64,000 nucleotides of DNA from Saccharopolyspora elongata. GTDB taxonomy: Bacteria; Actinomycetota; Actinomycetes; Mycobacteriales; Pseudonocardiaceae. The position numbers and the translations under genes are program-made. The notes under the pieces are model-generated. The model searched no databases. It was given only the letters and a program-made list of their open reading frames with translations, and was not told the origin of the DNA. Position 1 is the stretch's first letter; each line of letters opens with the position of its first letter. The stretch is from the NCBI RefSeq assembly GCF_004348985.1, contig NZ_SMKW01000013.1:89422-153421 (forward strand), written 5' to 3'. Shown here one piece after another: positions 27,510 through 36,733 of the stretch.

Positions 27510-28199
27510 GTGAGCGTTGTCGCGCTGGTACCCGCGGCCGGCCGCGGGGTGCGCCTGGGTGTCGGGATGCCGAAGGCGCTGGTACCGGTGATCGGTGAAT
27601 CGTTGTTGTTGCGCGCGGTCCGCGGCCTGTTGGCCTCGGGCCGCGTGCAGCACGTCGTGGTCGCGGCCCCGGCCGATCAGGTCGAGGTCGTGACCGCGGA
27701 GCTGGCCGCGTTGCCGTCCGCGTACGTGGTCGCCGGGGGCGCGGAGCGGACCGACTCCGTGCGGCGCGCGCTCGGCGCGGTCGAGCGGATCGCACCGGAT
27801 GCGCGGGTCGTGCTGGTGCACGACGCCGCTCGTGCTTTCACCCCGGCTTCGATGATCCGGGATGTCGTGTCCGCGGTCGAGCAGGGCGCTCCCGCGGTGA
27901 TCCCGGTGCTGCCGGTGACCGACACGATCAAGCAGGTCGACGACGCGGGCGACGTCGTCTCGACCGTGGACCGCTCGCAGCTGCGGGCGGTGCAGACGCC
28001 CCAAGGTTTCGCCATCGACGTGCTGCGGGCGGCCTACGCCGCGGCCGGTGACGTGGCCACCGACGACGCCGGGCTCGTGGAGCGGGTCGGTGGCAAGGTG
28101 CACACCGTCGCCGGGCATCCGCACGCCCTGAAGATCACCACCGCCTTCGATCTGGCCATCGCCGAGTCGGTGCTGGCCGTGGCTGGAGAACCCGAGTGA
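27510..28199 (+). CDS. ispD: 2-C-methyl-D-erythritol 4-phosphate cytidylyltransferase
   Basis: Third step of the MEP isoprenoid pathway: CTP + MEP to CDP-ME. 229 residues from GTG 27510. CTP-binding motif [18 protein letters not shown], the conserved VHDAARAFT and VQTPQGF segments and the C-terminal [14 protein letters not shown] are present. It starts 19 bases after carD, so the two may be co-transcribed, and its stop overlaps the ispF start (GTGA). Confidence 0.96.
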   Translation: MSVVALVPAAGRGVRLGVGMPKALVPVIGESLLLRAVRGLLASGRVQHVVVAAPADQVEVVTAELAALPSAYVVAGGAERTDSVRRALGAVERIAPDARVVLVHDAARAFTPASMIRDVVSAVEQGAPAVIPVLPVTDTIKQVDDAGDVVSTVDRSQLRAVQTPQGFAIDVLRAAYAAAGDVATDDAGLVERVGGKVHTVAGHPHALKITTAFDLAIAESVLAVAGEPE

Positions 28200-28678
28200 C
28201 CGAGCTGCTGCCCCAAGTCGGCCAAGGCGTCGACGTCCACCCCGTCGAAGCCGGGCGCGACTGCTGGATGGCGGGCCTGCTCTGGCCGGGCGTGGACGGC
28301 TGCGCCGGGCACTCCGACGGCGACGTCGCGGCGCACGCGTTGTGCGACGCGCTGCTGTCGGCGGCGGGCCTCGGCGATCTAGGCGCGGTGTTCGGCACCG
28401 ACGACGACCGCTGGGCCGGCGCCCACGGCGCGGACTTCCTGGTCGAGGTGCGGAACCGGGTCGCTGCGGCGGGTTTTCGGATCGGCAACGCGACCGTGCA
28501 GGTGATCGGCAACGCGCCGCGCATCGGCAAGCGCCGCGAGGAGGCGCAGCAGGTGCTCTCGGAGGCGGTCGGCGCGCCGGTGTCGGTGTCCGGCACGACC
28601 TCCGACGGTCTGGGCCTCACCGGCCGCGGCGAAGGAATCGCCGCTGTGGCCACCGCCCTGGTCTTCCCGGCGACCTGA
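28196..28678 (+). CDS. ispF: 2-C-methyl-D-erythritol 2,4-cyclodiphosphate synthase
   Basis: Fifth step of the MEP pathway, cyclising CDP-ME 2-phosphate. 160 residues from GTG 28196. Metal ligands are in GVDVHPVE (Asp, His) and the downstream His of [26 protein letters not shown] and [14 protein letters not shown] are family signatures. Overlaps ispD by four bases, giving coupled translation. Confidence 0.96.
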   Translation: MTELLPQVGQGVDVHPVEAGRDCWMAGLLWPGVDGCAGHSDGDVAAHALCDALLSAAGLGDLGAVFGTDDDRWAGAHGADFLVEVRNRVAAAGFRIGNATVQVIGNAPRIGKRREEAQQVLSEAVGAPVSVSGTTSDGLGLTGRGEGIAAVATALVFPAT

Positions 28679-28698
28679 CGGTTCCGGCCGGTCACAGG

Positions 28699-28744
28699 GC
28701 CGTGAGCACTTCGTGCTGCTATCGCGACACGAAGTGCGCACGGC
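28699..28744. repeat. CGTGAGTG-family palindrome, copy 5
   Basis: 46-bp palindrome (GCCGTGAGCACTTCGTG and near-complement, loop CTGCTATCGCGA) 20 bases after the ispF stop. Confidence 0.78.
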
Positions 28745-28864
28745 GGTTGCGCCCGGACTGTTGAGTAACGGGCGGATAGCTGGGCGTAACGGGTAGGCGG
28801 AGTCAGGGAAAACTCAGGGCTCGCGGTCTGGAATGCCGGGGTCGGTGCGCGCCATGCTCGACGC

Positions 28865-29065
28865 ATGGTGATCGAGCGGAACCGGTGGGTGCGTCGGCTG
28901 CTCGTAGTGCAGCCGGTGTTGATGTGGCCAGTGTCGTTCGTGTTGTGGTCCGGGGGCAGCAGCCTCGGCCTGGCGGCGGCCGTGGTCCTGTTGTGGGTGA
29001 GTGCGGCCATCTGCATCGCGGGCATAGTCGTCCCGATGCGCAGCCACCAGGCACGGCGCTGCTGA
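28865..29065 (+). CDS. Small two-helix membrane protein (putative)
   Basis: 66 residues from ATG 28865: basic start MVIERNRWVRRLL, two hydrophobic helices (about 12-29 and 33-55), basic tail MRSHQARRC. The membrane pattern is convincing but the ribosome site is weak and no family was recognised. Confidence 0.45.
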   Translation: MVIERNRWVRRLLVVQPVLMWPVSFVLWSGGSSLGLAAAVVLLWVSAAICIAGIVVPMRSHQARRC

Positions 29066-29147
29066 CTGCGGCGGAGGGGTGGTCCGGGTCGTGAGCTTGG
29101 CCGCATGTCGGTGCCCGGCCCGGTCCAGTCCACTTACCGTTGGTGGC

Positions 29148-29828
29148 GTGACTTCGCGCGCGGTGCTCTTCGATTTCTCCGGCACGCTGTTCCGTCTCGA
29201 AGAAGACGAGTCCTGGTTCACCGACCTCGCCGACGCCGACGGTGCCCCGTTCGACCTGCACGCGCAGGCCGAGGTGATGCGCCGGATGACGGCGCCGGTC
29301 GGCCAGATCGTGCAGCTCGGCCCGGAATTCCAGGACGCGTGGGAGAACCGCGACCTCGATCCGGCCCTGCACCGCAAGGTCTACCTGGAGGTGCTGCGCA
29401 GCTCCGGGGTGCAGGACGGTCAGGCCGAGGGCCTCTACGAGCGGCTGATCGACCCCGACTTCTGGACGGCGTACCCGGACACCGTCGAGGTGATGCGCCG
29501 GCTGCACGAGGCGGGCACCAAGATCGGCGTGATCAGCAACATCGCCTTCGACATCCGGCCCGCGTTCGAGCGGATCGGCATCACCGGCTACGTCGACGAG
29601 TTCCTGCTGTCCTACCTCGAAGGGGTCATCAAGCCGGACCCGAAGATCTTCCTGCGCGCCTGCGAGCGGCTCGGCGTCGCGCCGGAGGAGGCGCTGATGG
29701 TCGGCGACAGCGAGGAGGCCGACGGCGGCGCGGCGGCGGTCGGCTGCCGGGTGGCGATCGTCGACCCCGTGTCCACCGCCGAGCGGCCGGACGGATTGCT
29801 GACCGCCGTCGCCGACGTATTGCGCTGA
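29148..29828 (+). CDS. HAD family hydrolase
   Basis: 226-residue cytosolic haloacid-dehalogenase-type phosphatase. Motif I is FDFSGTLFRL, where the second Asp of DxD is replaced by Ser (DFSGT), as in some HAD subfamilies. Motif II is in VISNIAF, motif III Lys in GVIKPDPKIF and motif IV in MVGDSEEADGGAA. The GTG at 29148 is preferred because family sequence (TSRAVLFDFSG) starts right there; it may be leaderless. Substrate unknown. Precedes cysS on the same strand. Confidence 0.87.
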   Translation: MTSRAVLFDFSGTLFRLEEDESWFTDLADADGAPFDLHAQAEVMRRMTAPVGQIVQLGPEFQDAWENRDLDPALHRKVYLEVLRSSGVQDGQAEGLYERLIDPDFWTAYPDTVEVMRRLHEAGTKIGVISNIAFDIRPAFERIGITGYVDEFLLSYLEGVIKPDPKIFLRACERLGVAPEEALMVGDSEEADGGAAAVGCRVAIVDPVSTAERPDGLLTAVADVLR

Positions 29829-29899
29829 CGATCACTACCCCTTGACGCGCCAGCCCCTGTCGTGATTGCGCGCCGACCTGTCCCCGTACCATCAGGGGC

Positions 29900-31294
29900 G
29901 TGAGCCTGCACCTGCATGACACCGCGACCCGCACGACGCGCGAATTCCACCCGCGCTGCGACGGAGTGGCGTCGATCTACGTCTGTGGTGCCACCGTGCA
30001 GGGCATTCCGCACGTCGGCCACGTCCGCAGCGGGCTGAACTTCGACGTGCTGCGCCGCTGGCTGCAGCGGGTCGGCTACGACGTGCGCCTGGTCCGCAAC
30101 GTCACCGACATCGACGACAAGATCCTCACCAAGGCCGGCGAAGCCGGTCGGCCGTGGTGGGAGTGGGCCGCGACGCACGAGCGCGCCTTCGAGCTGGCCT
30201 ACGACCAGCTCGGCTGCCTGCCGCCGTCGGTGCTGCCGCGCGCGACCGGGCACGTCACGCAGATGGTCGACCTGATCCAGCGGCTGATCGACAAGGGCCA
30301 CGCCTACGCTGCGGGCGGCGACGTCTACTTCGCGGTGGCCTCCTACGCCGACCACTACGGCAAGCTGTCCGGGCAGCGCCTCGAAGAGGTGCAGCAGGGC
30401 GAGACCCTGGCCAGCGGCAAGCGCGACCCGCGCGACTTCACGCTGTGGAAGGGCGCGAAGCCGGGCGAGCCGAGCTGGCCGACGCCGTGGGGCCACGGCC
30501 GCCCGGGCTGGCACCTGGAATGCTCCGCGATGGCCACCTTCTACCTCGGCAGCGAGTTCGACGTCCACGGCGGCGGCCTGGACCTGGTGTTCCCGCACCA
30601 CGAGAACGAGCTGGCCCAGTCGAACGCGGCCGGGGACGGCTTCGCGCAGTACTGGATGCACAACGCCTGGGTGACCATGAGCGGCGAGAAGATGTCGAAG
30701 TCGCTCGGCAACACGCTGTCCATCCCGGCGGTGCTCCAGCGCGCCCGCGCGGCCGAGCTGCGCTACTACCTGGTCACGCCGCACTACCGGTCGACGATCG
30801 AGTTCTCCGAGGGCGGGCTGGCCGAGGCGGTCGCCGCGTACCGGCGCATCGAGTCGTTCGTGCGCCGCGTCGGGCAGCGCGCCGGCACCGTCGAGCCCGG
30901 CGAACCGGCCGCGGAGTTCACCGAGGCGATGGACGACGACCTGTCGACGCCGCAGGCGATCGCGGCGGTGCACAACGTGGTCCGGGAGGGCAACGCGGCG
31001 CTGGACCGCGGCGACGACGAGGCGGCTCGCGACGCGGCGGCGTCGGTGCGGGCCATGATGGACGTGCTCGGGTTGGATCCGCTGTCAGAGAAGTGGGCCG
31101 AGGAAGCCGGTTCGGACGATGCCGCGCACACCGCGCTCGCCGACCTGGTCCAGGCGATGCTCGACCAGCGCCAGCAGGCCCGCAAGGAGCGCGACTTCGC
31201 CACCGCCGACCTGCTGCGCGATCGGTTGCAGGCCAGCGGGATTGCCGTCGAGGACACCCCCGACGGTCCGATGTGGACATTGAAAGACGGGTAA
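29900..31294 (+). CDS. cysS: Cysteinyl-tRNA synthetase
   Basis: Class I synthetase, 464 residues from GTG 29900. The HIGH-type motif is PHVGH (about residues 38-42) and KMSKS is in [11 protein letters not shown] (about 264-268). Zinc ligands lie in [18 protein letters not shown] and FPHHENEL. An anticodon-binding helical C-terminus follows ([19 protein letters not shown]). The rlmB gene follows after three bases, as Rv3580c-Rv3579c in mycobacteria. Confidence 0.97.
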   Translation: MSLHLHDTATRTTREFHPRCDGVASIYVCGATVQGIPHVGHVRSGLNFDVLRRWLQRVGYDVRLVRNVTDIDDKILTKAGEAGRPWWEWAATHERAFELAYDQLGCLPPSVLPRATGHVTQMVDLIQRLIDKGHAYAAGGDVYFAVASYADHYGKLSGQRLEEVQQGETLASGKRDPRDFTLWKGAKPGEPSWPTPWGHGRPGWHLECSAMATFYLGSEFDVHGGGLDLVFPHHENELAQSNAAGDGFAQYWMHNAWVTMSGEKMSKSLGNTLSIPAVLQRARAAELRYYLVTPHYRSTIEFSEGGLAEAVAAYRRIESFVRRVGQRAGTVEPGEPAAEFTEAMDDDLSTPQAIAAVHNVVREGNAALDRGDDEAARDAAASVRAMMDVLGLDPLSEKWAEEAGSDDAAHTALADLVQAMLDQRQQARKERDFATADLLRDRLQASGIAVEDTPDGPMWTLKDG

Positions 31295-31297
31295 CAC

Positions 31298-32251
31298 GTG
31301 GCCGGCAACGACAAACGCCGCGGCGGCATGCGCAAGAGCAACAAGAAGGGCATGGTCGTCGGATCCGGCGGGCAGCGCCGCCGGGGGCTGATCGGCAAGG
31401 GGCCGACGCCGAAGGCGGAGGACCGGGTCAGCCACCCCGCGAAGCGGCGCGCCGACGCGCGCAGCAAGGCGGAGCAGCAGCGCGCGAAGCGCAAGGCGCA
31501 GCAGGACACGCAGCCGGAGCTGGTGGCCGGGCGCAACCCGGTGGTGGAGTGCATCCGGGCCGGCGTGCCGGCGACCGGGCTGTACGTGGCGCAGGGCATC
31601 GACATCGACGACCGGGTCACCGAGGCGGTGCGGGAGGCGAAGTCGCGCGGGATCTCCGTGGTGGACGTGCCGCGCATGGAGCTCGACCGGATGACGAACA
31701 ACGCGATGCACCAGGGGCTCGCGCTCCAGGTGCCGCAGTTCTCCTACGCGCACCCGGAGGACGTGCTCACGGCGGCGCATGATTCCGGCATGCCGCCGCT
31801 GATCGTCGCGCTCGACGGCGTGACCGACCCGCGCAACCTGGGCGCGGTGATCCGCTCCGCGGCGGCGTTCGGCGCGCACGGCGTGATCGTGCCGCAGCGG
31901 CGCAGCGCCGGGATCACGGCCGTCGCCTGGCGCACCAGCGCGGGCACGGCCGCGAAGCTGCCGGTGGCCAAGGCGGTCAACCTCACCCGCACGCTCAAGG
32001 ACCTGAAGGAAGCCGGACTGATGGTCATCGGCCTGGACGCCGATGCCGACGTCACCTCGGACGAGCTGGAGCTGGCGACGGGACCGCTGGTGGTCGTCGT
32101 GGGCTCGGAGGGGCGCGGACTGTCCCGCCTGGTCCGGGAAACCTGCGACCAGACGGTGTCGATCCCGATGACGGGCGGAGTGGAGTCGCTCAACGCCTCG
32201 GTCGCCGCGGGTGTGGTCCTCGCCGAGGTCGCCCGCCGCCGCAGGAACTGA
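31298..32251 (+). CDS. rlmB: 23S rRNA 2'-O-ribose methyltransferase RlmB (TrmH/SpoU family)
   Basis: SPOUT-class methyltransferase, 317 residues. A very basic N-terminal extension (residues 1-70, typical of actinobacterial members) precedes a substrate-binding domain ([20 protein letters not shown]). The knotted catalytic domain follows with motif 1 [12 protein letters not shown], motif 2 [14 protein letters not shown] and motif 3 [20 protein letters not shown]. The name RlmB (Gm2251) is by family and position; a tRNA target cannot be excluded. Starts three bases after cysS. Confidence 0.9.
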   Translation: MAGNDKRRGGMRKSNKKGMVVGSGGQRRRGLIGKGPTPKAEDRVSHPAKRRADARSKAEQQRAKRKAQQDTQPELVAGRNPVVECIRAGVPATGLYVAQGIDIDDRVTEAVREAKSRGISVVDVPRMELDRMTNNAMHQGLALQVPQFSYAHPEDVLTAAHDSGMPPLIVALDGVTDPRNLGAVIRSAAAFGAHGVIVPQRRSAGITAVAWRTSAGTAAKLPVAKAVNLTRTLKDLKEAGLMVIGLDADADVTSDELELATGPLVVVVGSEGRGLSRLVRETCDQTVSIPMTGGVESLNASVAAGVVLAEVARRRRN

Positions 32252-32255
32252 CCCC

Positions 32256-32292
32256 CGGCCGGGGCACCACCCCTCGGGGGCCGCCCCGGCCG
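32256..32292 (+). terminator. Hairpin after rlmB
   Basis: Ten-base stem (32256-32265 with 32283-32292) with a 17-nt loop, beginning 4 bases after the rlmB stop. Confidence 0.65.
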
Positions 32293-32310
32293 ACCGGAAC
32301 GGTCCGTTGG

Positions 32311-32360
32311 TCCGCAATTTCAATGGAAATCGAAGGACCGATTTCCATTGAAATTGCGGA
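32311..32360. repeat. CAATTTCAATGGAAATCG hairpin, copy 2
   Basis: Perfect 22-bp stem (32311-32332 with 32339-32360), loop AAGGAC. It is nearly the reverse complement of the element at 26003-26052. A GAACGGTCCGTT half-motif lies directly upstream (32297-32308). Convergent junction of rlmB and the DUF2510 gene. Confidence 0.88.
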
Positions 32361-32432
32361 AGTTGTCCACAGCCGTACGAGGTTGTCCACACCCTCCGGT
32401 GCGTCGTGACCCCGACACACCGGGAGGGGTGC

Positions 32433-32472
32433 AGTTTCAATGGGAACTTGAGGGTCAGTTTCAATTGAAACT
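32433..32472. repeat. AGTTTCAATTGAAACT palindrome pair
   Basis: Two 16-bp units: 32433-32448 (AGTTTCAATGGGAACT, two mismatches) and 32457-32472 (AGTTTCAATTGAAACT, perfect). The same 16-mer forms the core of the 24-bp palindrome at 46441-46464. Confidence 0.75.
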
Positions 32473-32485
32473 TCGGGCGGGGACG

Positions 32486-33334
32486 TCAGGACTGGTTCTG
32501 GCTGAGGATGGTGTCGACCGTCAGGGCCGATGCGACGACCATGCTCAGCAGCGGGTCCTGGAGCGGTCGGTGGATCTGCAGGACGTAGTTGTCGGCGGTC
32601 GTGAAGGCCGCCTTCGCCAGGCCCTGCCAGGTCTTGGTGATCTGCCCGATCTCGGTGTCGGCGTGGTCGAGGACCTTGATGTCCCAGGCGCGCAGGTTCT
32701 CCGCGCGCATGCCGCCGATGCGCTGCCCGTTGACCTCGAAGTCGAACCTGGCCTTGCCCCAGACGTTCGCCAGCTTGATGTCCCCGACCGGCGACTGGTC
32801 CGGCCGCTGCACGTGCACCGTGCCCTTCCACATGGTCGCCGGGCGGGTCAGCACCAGCATCGGCCGGCCGGTGGCGTCGCGGATCTCCAGCGTCACGGTC
32901 ATCAGCGAGTCGAGCTTGGTGAACAGCCGCAGCGCCTTCTGCGCGCCGCTCTGGCCGACCTGCATGACCGAGCCGAGCTGGCGGCCGTGCTGGTCGTAGA
33001 CGGCGTACTCGTTCGCCATCTCGATCAGCTTCGCCTTCTGGTTGATCACCAGCACCGGCTCGGTGAACAGCGTGCCACCGCCGCCTGCGACCGTGCCGCC
33101 GACACCGGCGCGCTGCTGCACCTGCTGCTGGACGGACGCGGCGTCGCCGGTGCCACCCATCGCCAGCTCGATGGCCGAGGCGTCGTTGCGCTGCGCGGCC
33201 GGGTGCTGCTGGGCGGGCTGTTGTTGAACCGGCTGGGCGGGCTGGACGTGCGGGGTCCACTGCCGACCGTCCCACCAGCGCACGTAACGCGGATCTGCCT
33301 GGTCCGGGTACCAGCCGGGCGGCGGAGCGTTCAT
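32486..33334 (-). CDS. DUF2510 protein with a C-terminal LURP-one/scramblase-like domain
   Basis: 282 residues. The N-terminus is a DUF2510 motif (PPPGWYPDQADPRYVRWWDG), followed by a Gln/Pro-rich linker (residues 33-55). The C-terminal 200 residues resemble the phospholipid-scramblase/LURP-one-related fold (LFTEPVLVINQKAKLIEMAN, YAVYDQHGRQLGSVMQVGQS, KVLDHADTEIGQITKTW), ending in a hydrophobic patch (PLLSMVVASALTVDTIL). Probably membrane-associated. Divergent from the MBOAT gene. Confidence 0.82.
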   Translation of the reverse strand: MNAPPPGWYPDQADPRYVRWWDGRQWTPHVQPAQPVQQQPAQQHPAAQRNDASAIELAMGGTGDAASVQQQVQQRAGVGGTVAGGGGTLFTEPVLVINQKAKLIEMANEYAVYDQHGRQLGSVMQVGQSGAQKALRLFTKLDSLMTVTLEIRDATGRPMLVLTRPATMWKGTVHVQRPDQSPVGDIKLANVWGKARFDFEVNGQRIGGMRAENLRAWDIKVLDHADTEIGQITKTWQGLAKAAFTTADNYVLQIHRPLQDPLLSMVVASALTVDTILSQNQS

Positions 33335-33483
33335 GGGCCTCAGGCTAGGCGATCGCCGCGGCGGCCGTCCCGGGTTTGCACTCATCGCGTTCAGGGCCGG
33401 TGACGGTCCGGGCTCGGCTAGAGTCCGACGGAGCAATTCAGCACCAGCGAGGAGGCGAGGGCCTCCCGTACCCCGAGGCCCCG

Positions 33484-34917
33484 ATGTCGTTCGCAAGTCC
33501 GCTGTTCCTCTGGTACTTCCTGCCGGCCGTGCTCGCGGCCGTGCTGATCGCACCGCGCAGCGGACGCAATGTCGTGATCGCCGTGGCGAGCCTGTTGTTC
33601 TACGTCAGCGGTGCGGGCGGGACGACGCTGCTGCTGCTCGCCTGCATCGTGGTGAACTACTTCGCCGGCCGGCGGCTGGAACCCGACGACTGGGGTTTCG
33701 AGCAGAACCGGCGGAAGTGGCTGCTGATCGGCACGATCTCGTTCAACCTCGCGATCCTGGCGATCTGGAAGTACGCCGGGTTCGCCACCGCACAGCTCGC
33801 GGTGCTCGGCCAGTGGTTCGGCGGCGACTTGCCGGTGCTGCACCTGGCGTTGCCGATCGGGATCTCGTTCTACACGTTCCACCACATCTCCTACGTGGTG
33901 GACATCTACCGGGGCGAGCGCCCGGCGCTGCGCGATCCGGTCTCGTTCATCACCTACATCGCGATGTTCCCGCAGCTGGTGGCCGGTCCGATCGTGCGCT
34001 ACCGGGAGATCGCCGACCAGCTCCCGCAGCAGCGGACGCACCGACTCGACGACATCGCGGCGGGCTTCCCGCGGTTCGCGTGGGGCCTGACGAAGAAGGT
34101 CGTCATCGCGGACACGCTGGCGCCGATGGTGGACGCCTGCTTCGCCACCCCGAACGAGGACATGACGTTCGCGATCGCCTGGCTCGGCGCGATCGGGTAC
34201 ACGATGCAGCTGTACTTCGACTTCTCCGGCTACTCGGACATGGCCATCGGGCTGGGCCGGATGCTCGGGTTCCGGTTGCCGGAGAACTTCGCCCGGCCGT
34301 ACTCGTCGGTGACCGTCACGGAGTTCTGGCGCCGCTGGCACATGTCGCTGTCCCGCTGGTTCCGGGACTACGTCTACATCCCGCTGGGCGGCAACCGCGG
34401 GGGCACGGCGCGCACCTACCGGAACCTGGCGATCATCTTCGTGCTGACCGGTTTCTGGCACGGCGCGGCGTGGACGTACCTGGTGTGGGGGCTGTTCCAC
34501 GGCGCGCTGCTGGTGGTGGAGCGCGCCTTCGGCTGGTCGCACGCGCCGAGCAGCACCCGGGCCCGGCTCGGCCGCCGCGCGCTGACGATGCTGCTGGTGG
34601 TGATCGGCTGGGTGTTCTTCCGGTCGCCGGACCTGGGCAGCGCGTTCGTGATGCTGGGCCACATGCTGCTGCCGGACTTCGCGGGCCTGACGGACATCGT
34701 CGCGGCGTCGGTGACGAACCAGCGCCTGGTGTTCCTGCTGCTGGCGCTGGTGGTCGTGGCGCTGCCGGCGAACTCGGGCACGGGCCCGTTCCTGGAGGCG
34801 GTCCGGACCCCGCAGGCCTACGCGCTCCGGATCGGCGTCTTGACCCTCGGCCTCGGCTACGCGGGCCTGCTCGTCGCCACCGGTTCCTTCAGCCCGTTCC
34901 TGTACTACCAGTTCTGA
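33484..34917 (+). CDS. MBOAT family O-acyltransferase (AlgI-like)
   Basis: Multi-pass membrane O-acyltransferase, 477 residues, that typically moves acetyl groups onto surface polysaccharides. Signatures: FVFYVSG-like start (SLLFYVSGAGGT), FPQLVAGPIVRYREI, LYFDFSGYSDMAIGLG, EFWRRWHMSLSRWFRDY and the catalytic His in TGFWHGAAWTYLVWGLFHG. The ATG 33484 is chosen because family sequence (SFASPLFLWYFLP) begins there. Its likely partner, an AlgJ-like SGNH protein, lies 4.5 kb downstream instead of next to it. Confidence 0.92.
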   Translation: MSFASPLFLWYFLPAVLAAVLIAPRSGRNVVIAVASLLFYVSGAGGTTLLLLACIVVNYFAGRRLEPDDWGFEQNRRKWLLIGTISFNLAILAIWKYAGFATAQLAVLGQWFGGDLPVLHLALPIGISFYTFHHISYVVDIYRGERPALRDPVSFITYIAMFPQLVAGPIVRYREIADQLPQQRTHRLDDIAAGFPRFAWGLTKKVVIADTLAPMVDACFATPNEDMTFAIAWLGAIGYTMQLYFDFSGYSDMAIGLGRMLGFRLPENFARPYSSVTVTEFWRRWHMSLSRWFRDYVYIPLGGNRGGTARTYRNLAIIFVLTGFWHGAAWTYLVWGLFHGALLVVERAFGWSHAPSSTRARLGRRALTMLLVVIGWVFFRSPDLGSAFVMLGHMLLPDFAGLTDIVAASVTNQRLVFLLLALVVVALPANSGTGPFLEAVRTPQAYALRIGVLTLGLGYAGLLVATGSFSPFLYYQF

Positions 34918-35120
34918 CCATCGCCGTGGTCCTGACCAGGCGTTTCGCTTGTTGGGACTTTCTGCTCTGTCGGTCCACGAATCGATGTGGCGTGGACTGG
35001 GAAGTGGAGATTCCCGGACTGTCGGGGACGGCTGCACCACATGGTGGTCCGGCCGGACGGCGCCCGCTGGCGCAGCCCTCTCTTCGGACGAGCGCGTGGA
35101 GGATCCGGAGGCGGGGACGA

Positions 35121-36521
35121 ATGGTCACCACGAAGCAGCAGGTCGTCCAGAAGGCGATCGACAACTACATCGAAAACCAGGAGAGGGGCCTGGAGGTCGC
35201 CCAGAAGGCACTGGCGATGCACCAGAAGATGCATCGGCCGGAGGTGCAGGAGGCCGCAGCCCTTGGCAAACCGGTGTCGGACGTCGAGTACCTCGACGAG
35301 GAAGCACGCGGGCTCAGCGACGAACTCCGGGACGGTCAGAGGGAGATCGAGGCGACCAGGCAACGCATCGAGGAGGCGCGGGTCGCTCGCCTCAACGGGC
35401 CCCGCGCGAGCGAGGATTTCCTGAACGGCCACGAAGGGGACGACTGGGCGCACCAAACCGCTTTGGACGAGTTCGGTGTGACGCCGCCTGAAGATTCCGG
35501 TCTGGGGCCGATCGAGGGTTACGAACCGGGGCAGCCGGCCGGCGACGACGTTTCGGAGCTGCCGGTCACCGAGTCCGCGGAGCCGATGCCGGGTGCCGGC
35601 GAGCCGCCGGCGGTGGATGCGGGTGCTGGCAAGCCGTCCACGTTCCGCACCGGTGAGAAGAAGCCGGACTGGACCCTGAAGCCGGGCCAGGCGCAGCCGA
35701 CCCCCGGACCTTCCGCACCGTCGACGGTGGGACCTGACGGTGAGCCGGGTGATCAGCTGCCTCCGGCGCCGGGACCGGGTGGAGCGGAGCCTTCCGAAGG
35801 CCCGGGCGTGGTGAGCCAGATCGCGAAGTGGCTGGCAGGCACGGGTCTCGTCAAGGCGGCGCAAGTCGGGTTCGAGGTCGTCAAGGGTCGTTTCAAGAAG
35901 GTCGTCGCCGTGGTGGGCACAGTGGTCGCCATCGGCGGCCTGATCTACACGTTCTGGCCGAGCGGGGGTACTCCCGAGTCACGACCTCCCGAACCTCCCG
36001 GAGTGCAGGCCCCGGCGACACCGGCGGCACCGGAACCGCCGCCGCCGAATCCGTTCGTGCCACCTCATGTTCCGGAACCGGTGCCGCCGAACCCGTTCGG
36101 TGGGCCCGAATCCCCGCCCCCGAACCCGTACGTACCGCCTCATGTTCCGGAACCGGTGCCGCCGAACCCGTTCGATCCCGGTAAGGGCACGAACAGCGAG
36201 CCAGTGGTGCCCCCGGCAGCACCCGCACCGGTGAATCCGTTCGAGCCTGGGCAGCACGGCAGCAACCCCGGCGATACCGGCGGCGGCACCGGCACCGGCG
36301 GCGACACCGGCGGCGGCACTGGCACCGGCGGCGACACCGGCACGGGCACTGGCAGCGACACCGGCACGGGCACTGGCAGCGACAGCAGTACCGGTACCGG
36401 TACCGGCAGCGGCAGCGGCACGGGCGGCACCGGCAGCGAAACCGGCGGCACTGGCAGCGATACCGGCACTAGCGGCCACAGCGGCACCGGCGGTAGCGAC
36501 ACCGGTACCGGCGGCGGCTGA
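35121..36521 (+). CDS. Single-pass membrane protein with Pro-rich and Gly/Thr/Asp/Ser repeat tail
   Basis: 466 residues. Residues 1-110 are charged and helical, probably coiled coil (RGLEVAQKALAMHQKMH, DGQREIEATRQRIEEARVA). Residues 110-240 are Pro/Gly/Glu-rich and disordered. One membrane helix (about 261-280, VVAVVGTVVAIGGLIYTFWP) follows. Outside it are two copies of PPHVPEPVPPNPF (about 310-350) and an 85-residue low-complexity tail of GTGTG, GGDTG and GSDTG units. No signal peptide or sorting signal, so an N-in/C-out topology is inferred. Not recognised as a known family; possibly a surface display or wall-spanning protein. Confidence 0.75.
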   Translation: MVTTKQQVVQKAIDNYIENQERGLEVAQKALAMHQKMHRPEVQEAAALGKPVSDVEYLDEEARGLSDELRDGQREIEATRQRIEEARVARLNGPRASEDFLNGHEGDDWAHQTALDEFGVTPPEDSGLGPIEGYEPGQPAGDDVSELPVTESAEPMPGAGEPPAVDAGAGKPSTFRTGEKKPDWTLKPGQAQPTPGPSAPSTVGPDGEPGDQLPPAPGPGGAEPSEGPGVVSQIAKWLAGTGLVKAAQVGFEVVKGRFKKVVAVVGTVVAIGGLIYTFWPSGGTPESRPPEPPGVQAPATPAAPEPPPPNPFVPPHVPEPVPPNPFGGPESPPPNPYVPPHVPEPVPPNPFDPGKGTNSEPVVPPAAPAPVNPFEPGQHGSNPGDTGGGTGTGGDTGGGTGTGGDTGTGTGSDTGTGTGSDSSTGTGTGSGSGTGGTGSETGGTGSDTGTSGHSGTGGSDTGTGGG

Positions 36522-36733
36522 GCGCACCGGGCACATAAAAGTGGCGAATGAGATCAGAGGGTTCGGCCGGATTGTCGTCCCGCTCGGCGCGGTTGGCGGG
36601 CCGTCAGGCTGTCCCCAGGCAGTCCGGGGTCAACCAGCAACACCGAACGTCCACCATCGCCCAATGGCGAAAGGTGCAGGTCGGGGCCGTCCGGTGGGGA
36701 TCTCCGCCGGCTCCGGATCTTCATTCACCAGTA

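Noticed and set aside
33333..35120. 600-codon upstream extension of the low-complexity membrane protein
   Set aside because: It runs through the MBOAT gene in the wrong frame; the real start is ATG 35121.
36280..36520. Short GGCACCGGC-type repeats considered as CRISPR or minisatellite
   Set aside because: They are in-frame codons of the Gly/Thr-rich tail, with no spacers.
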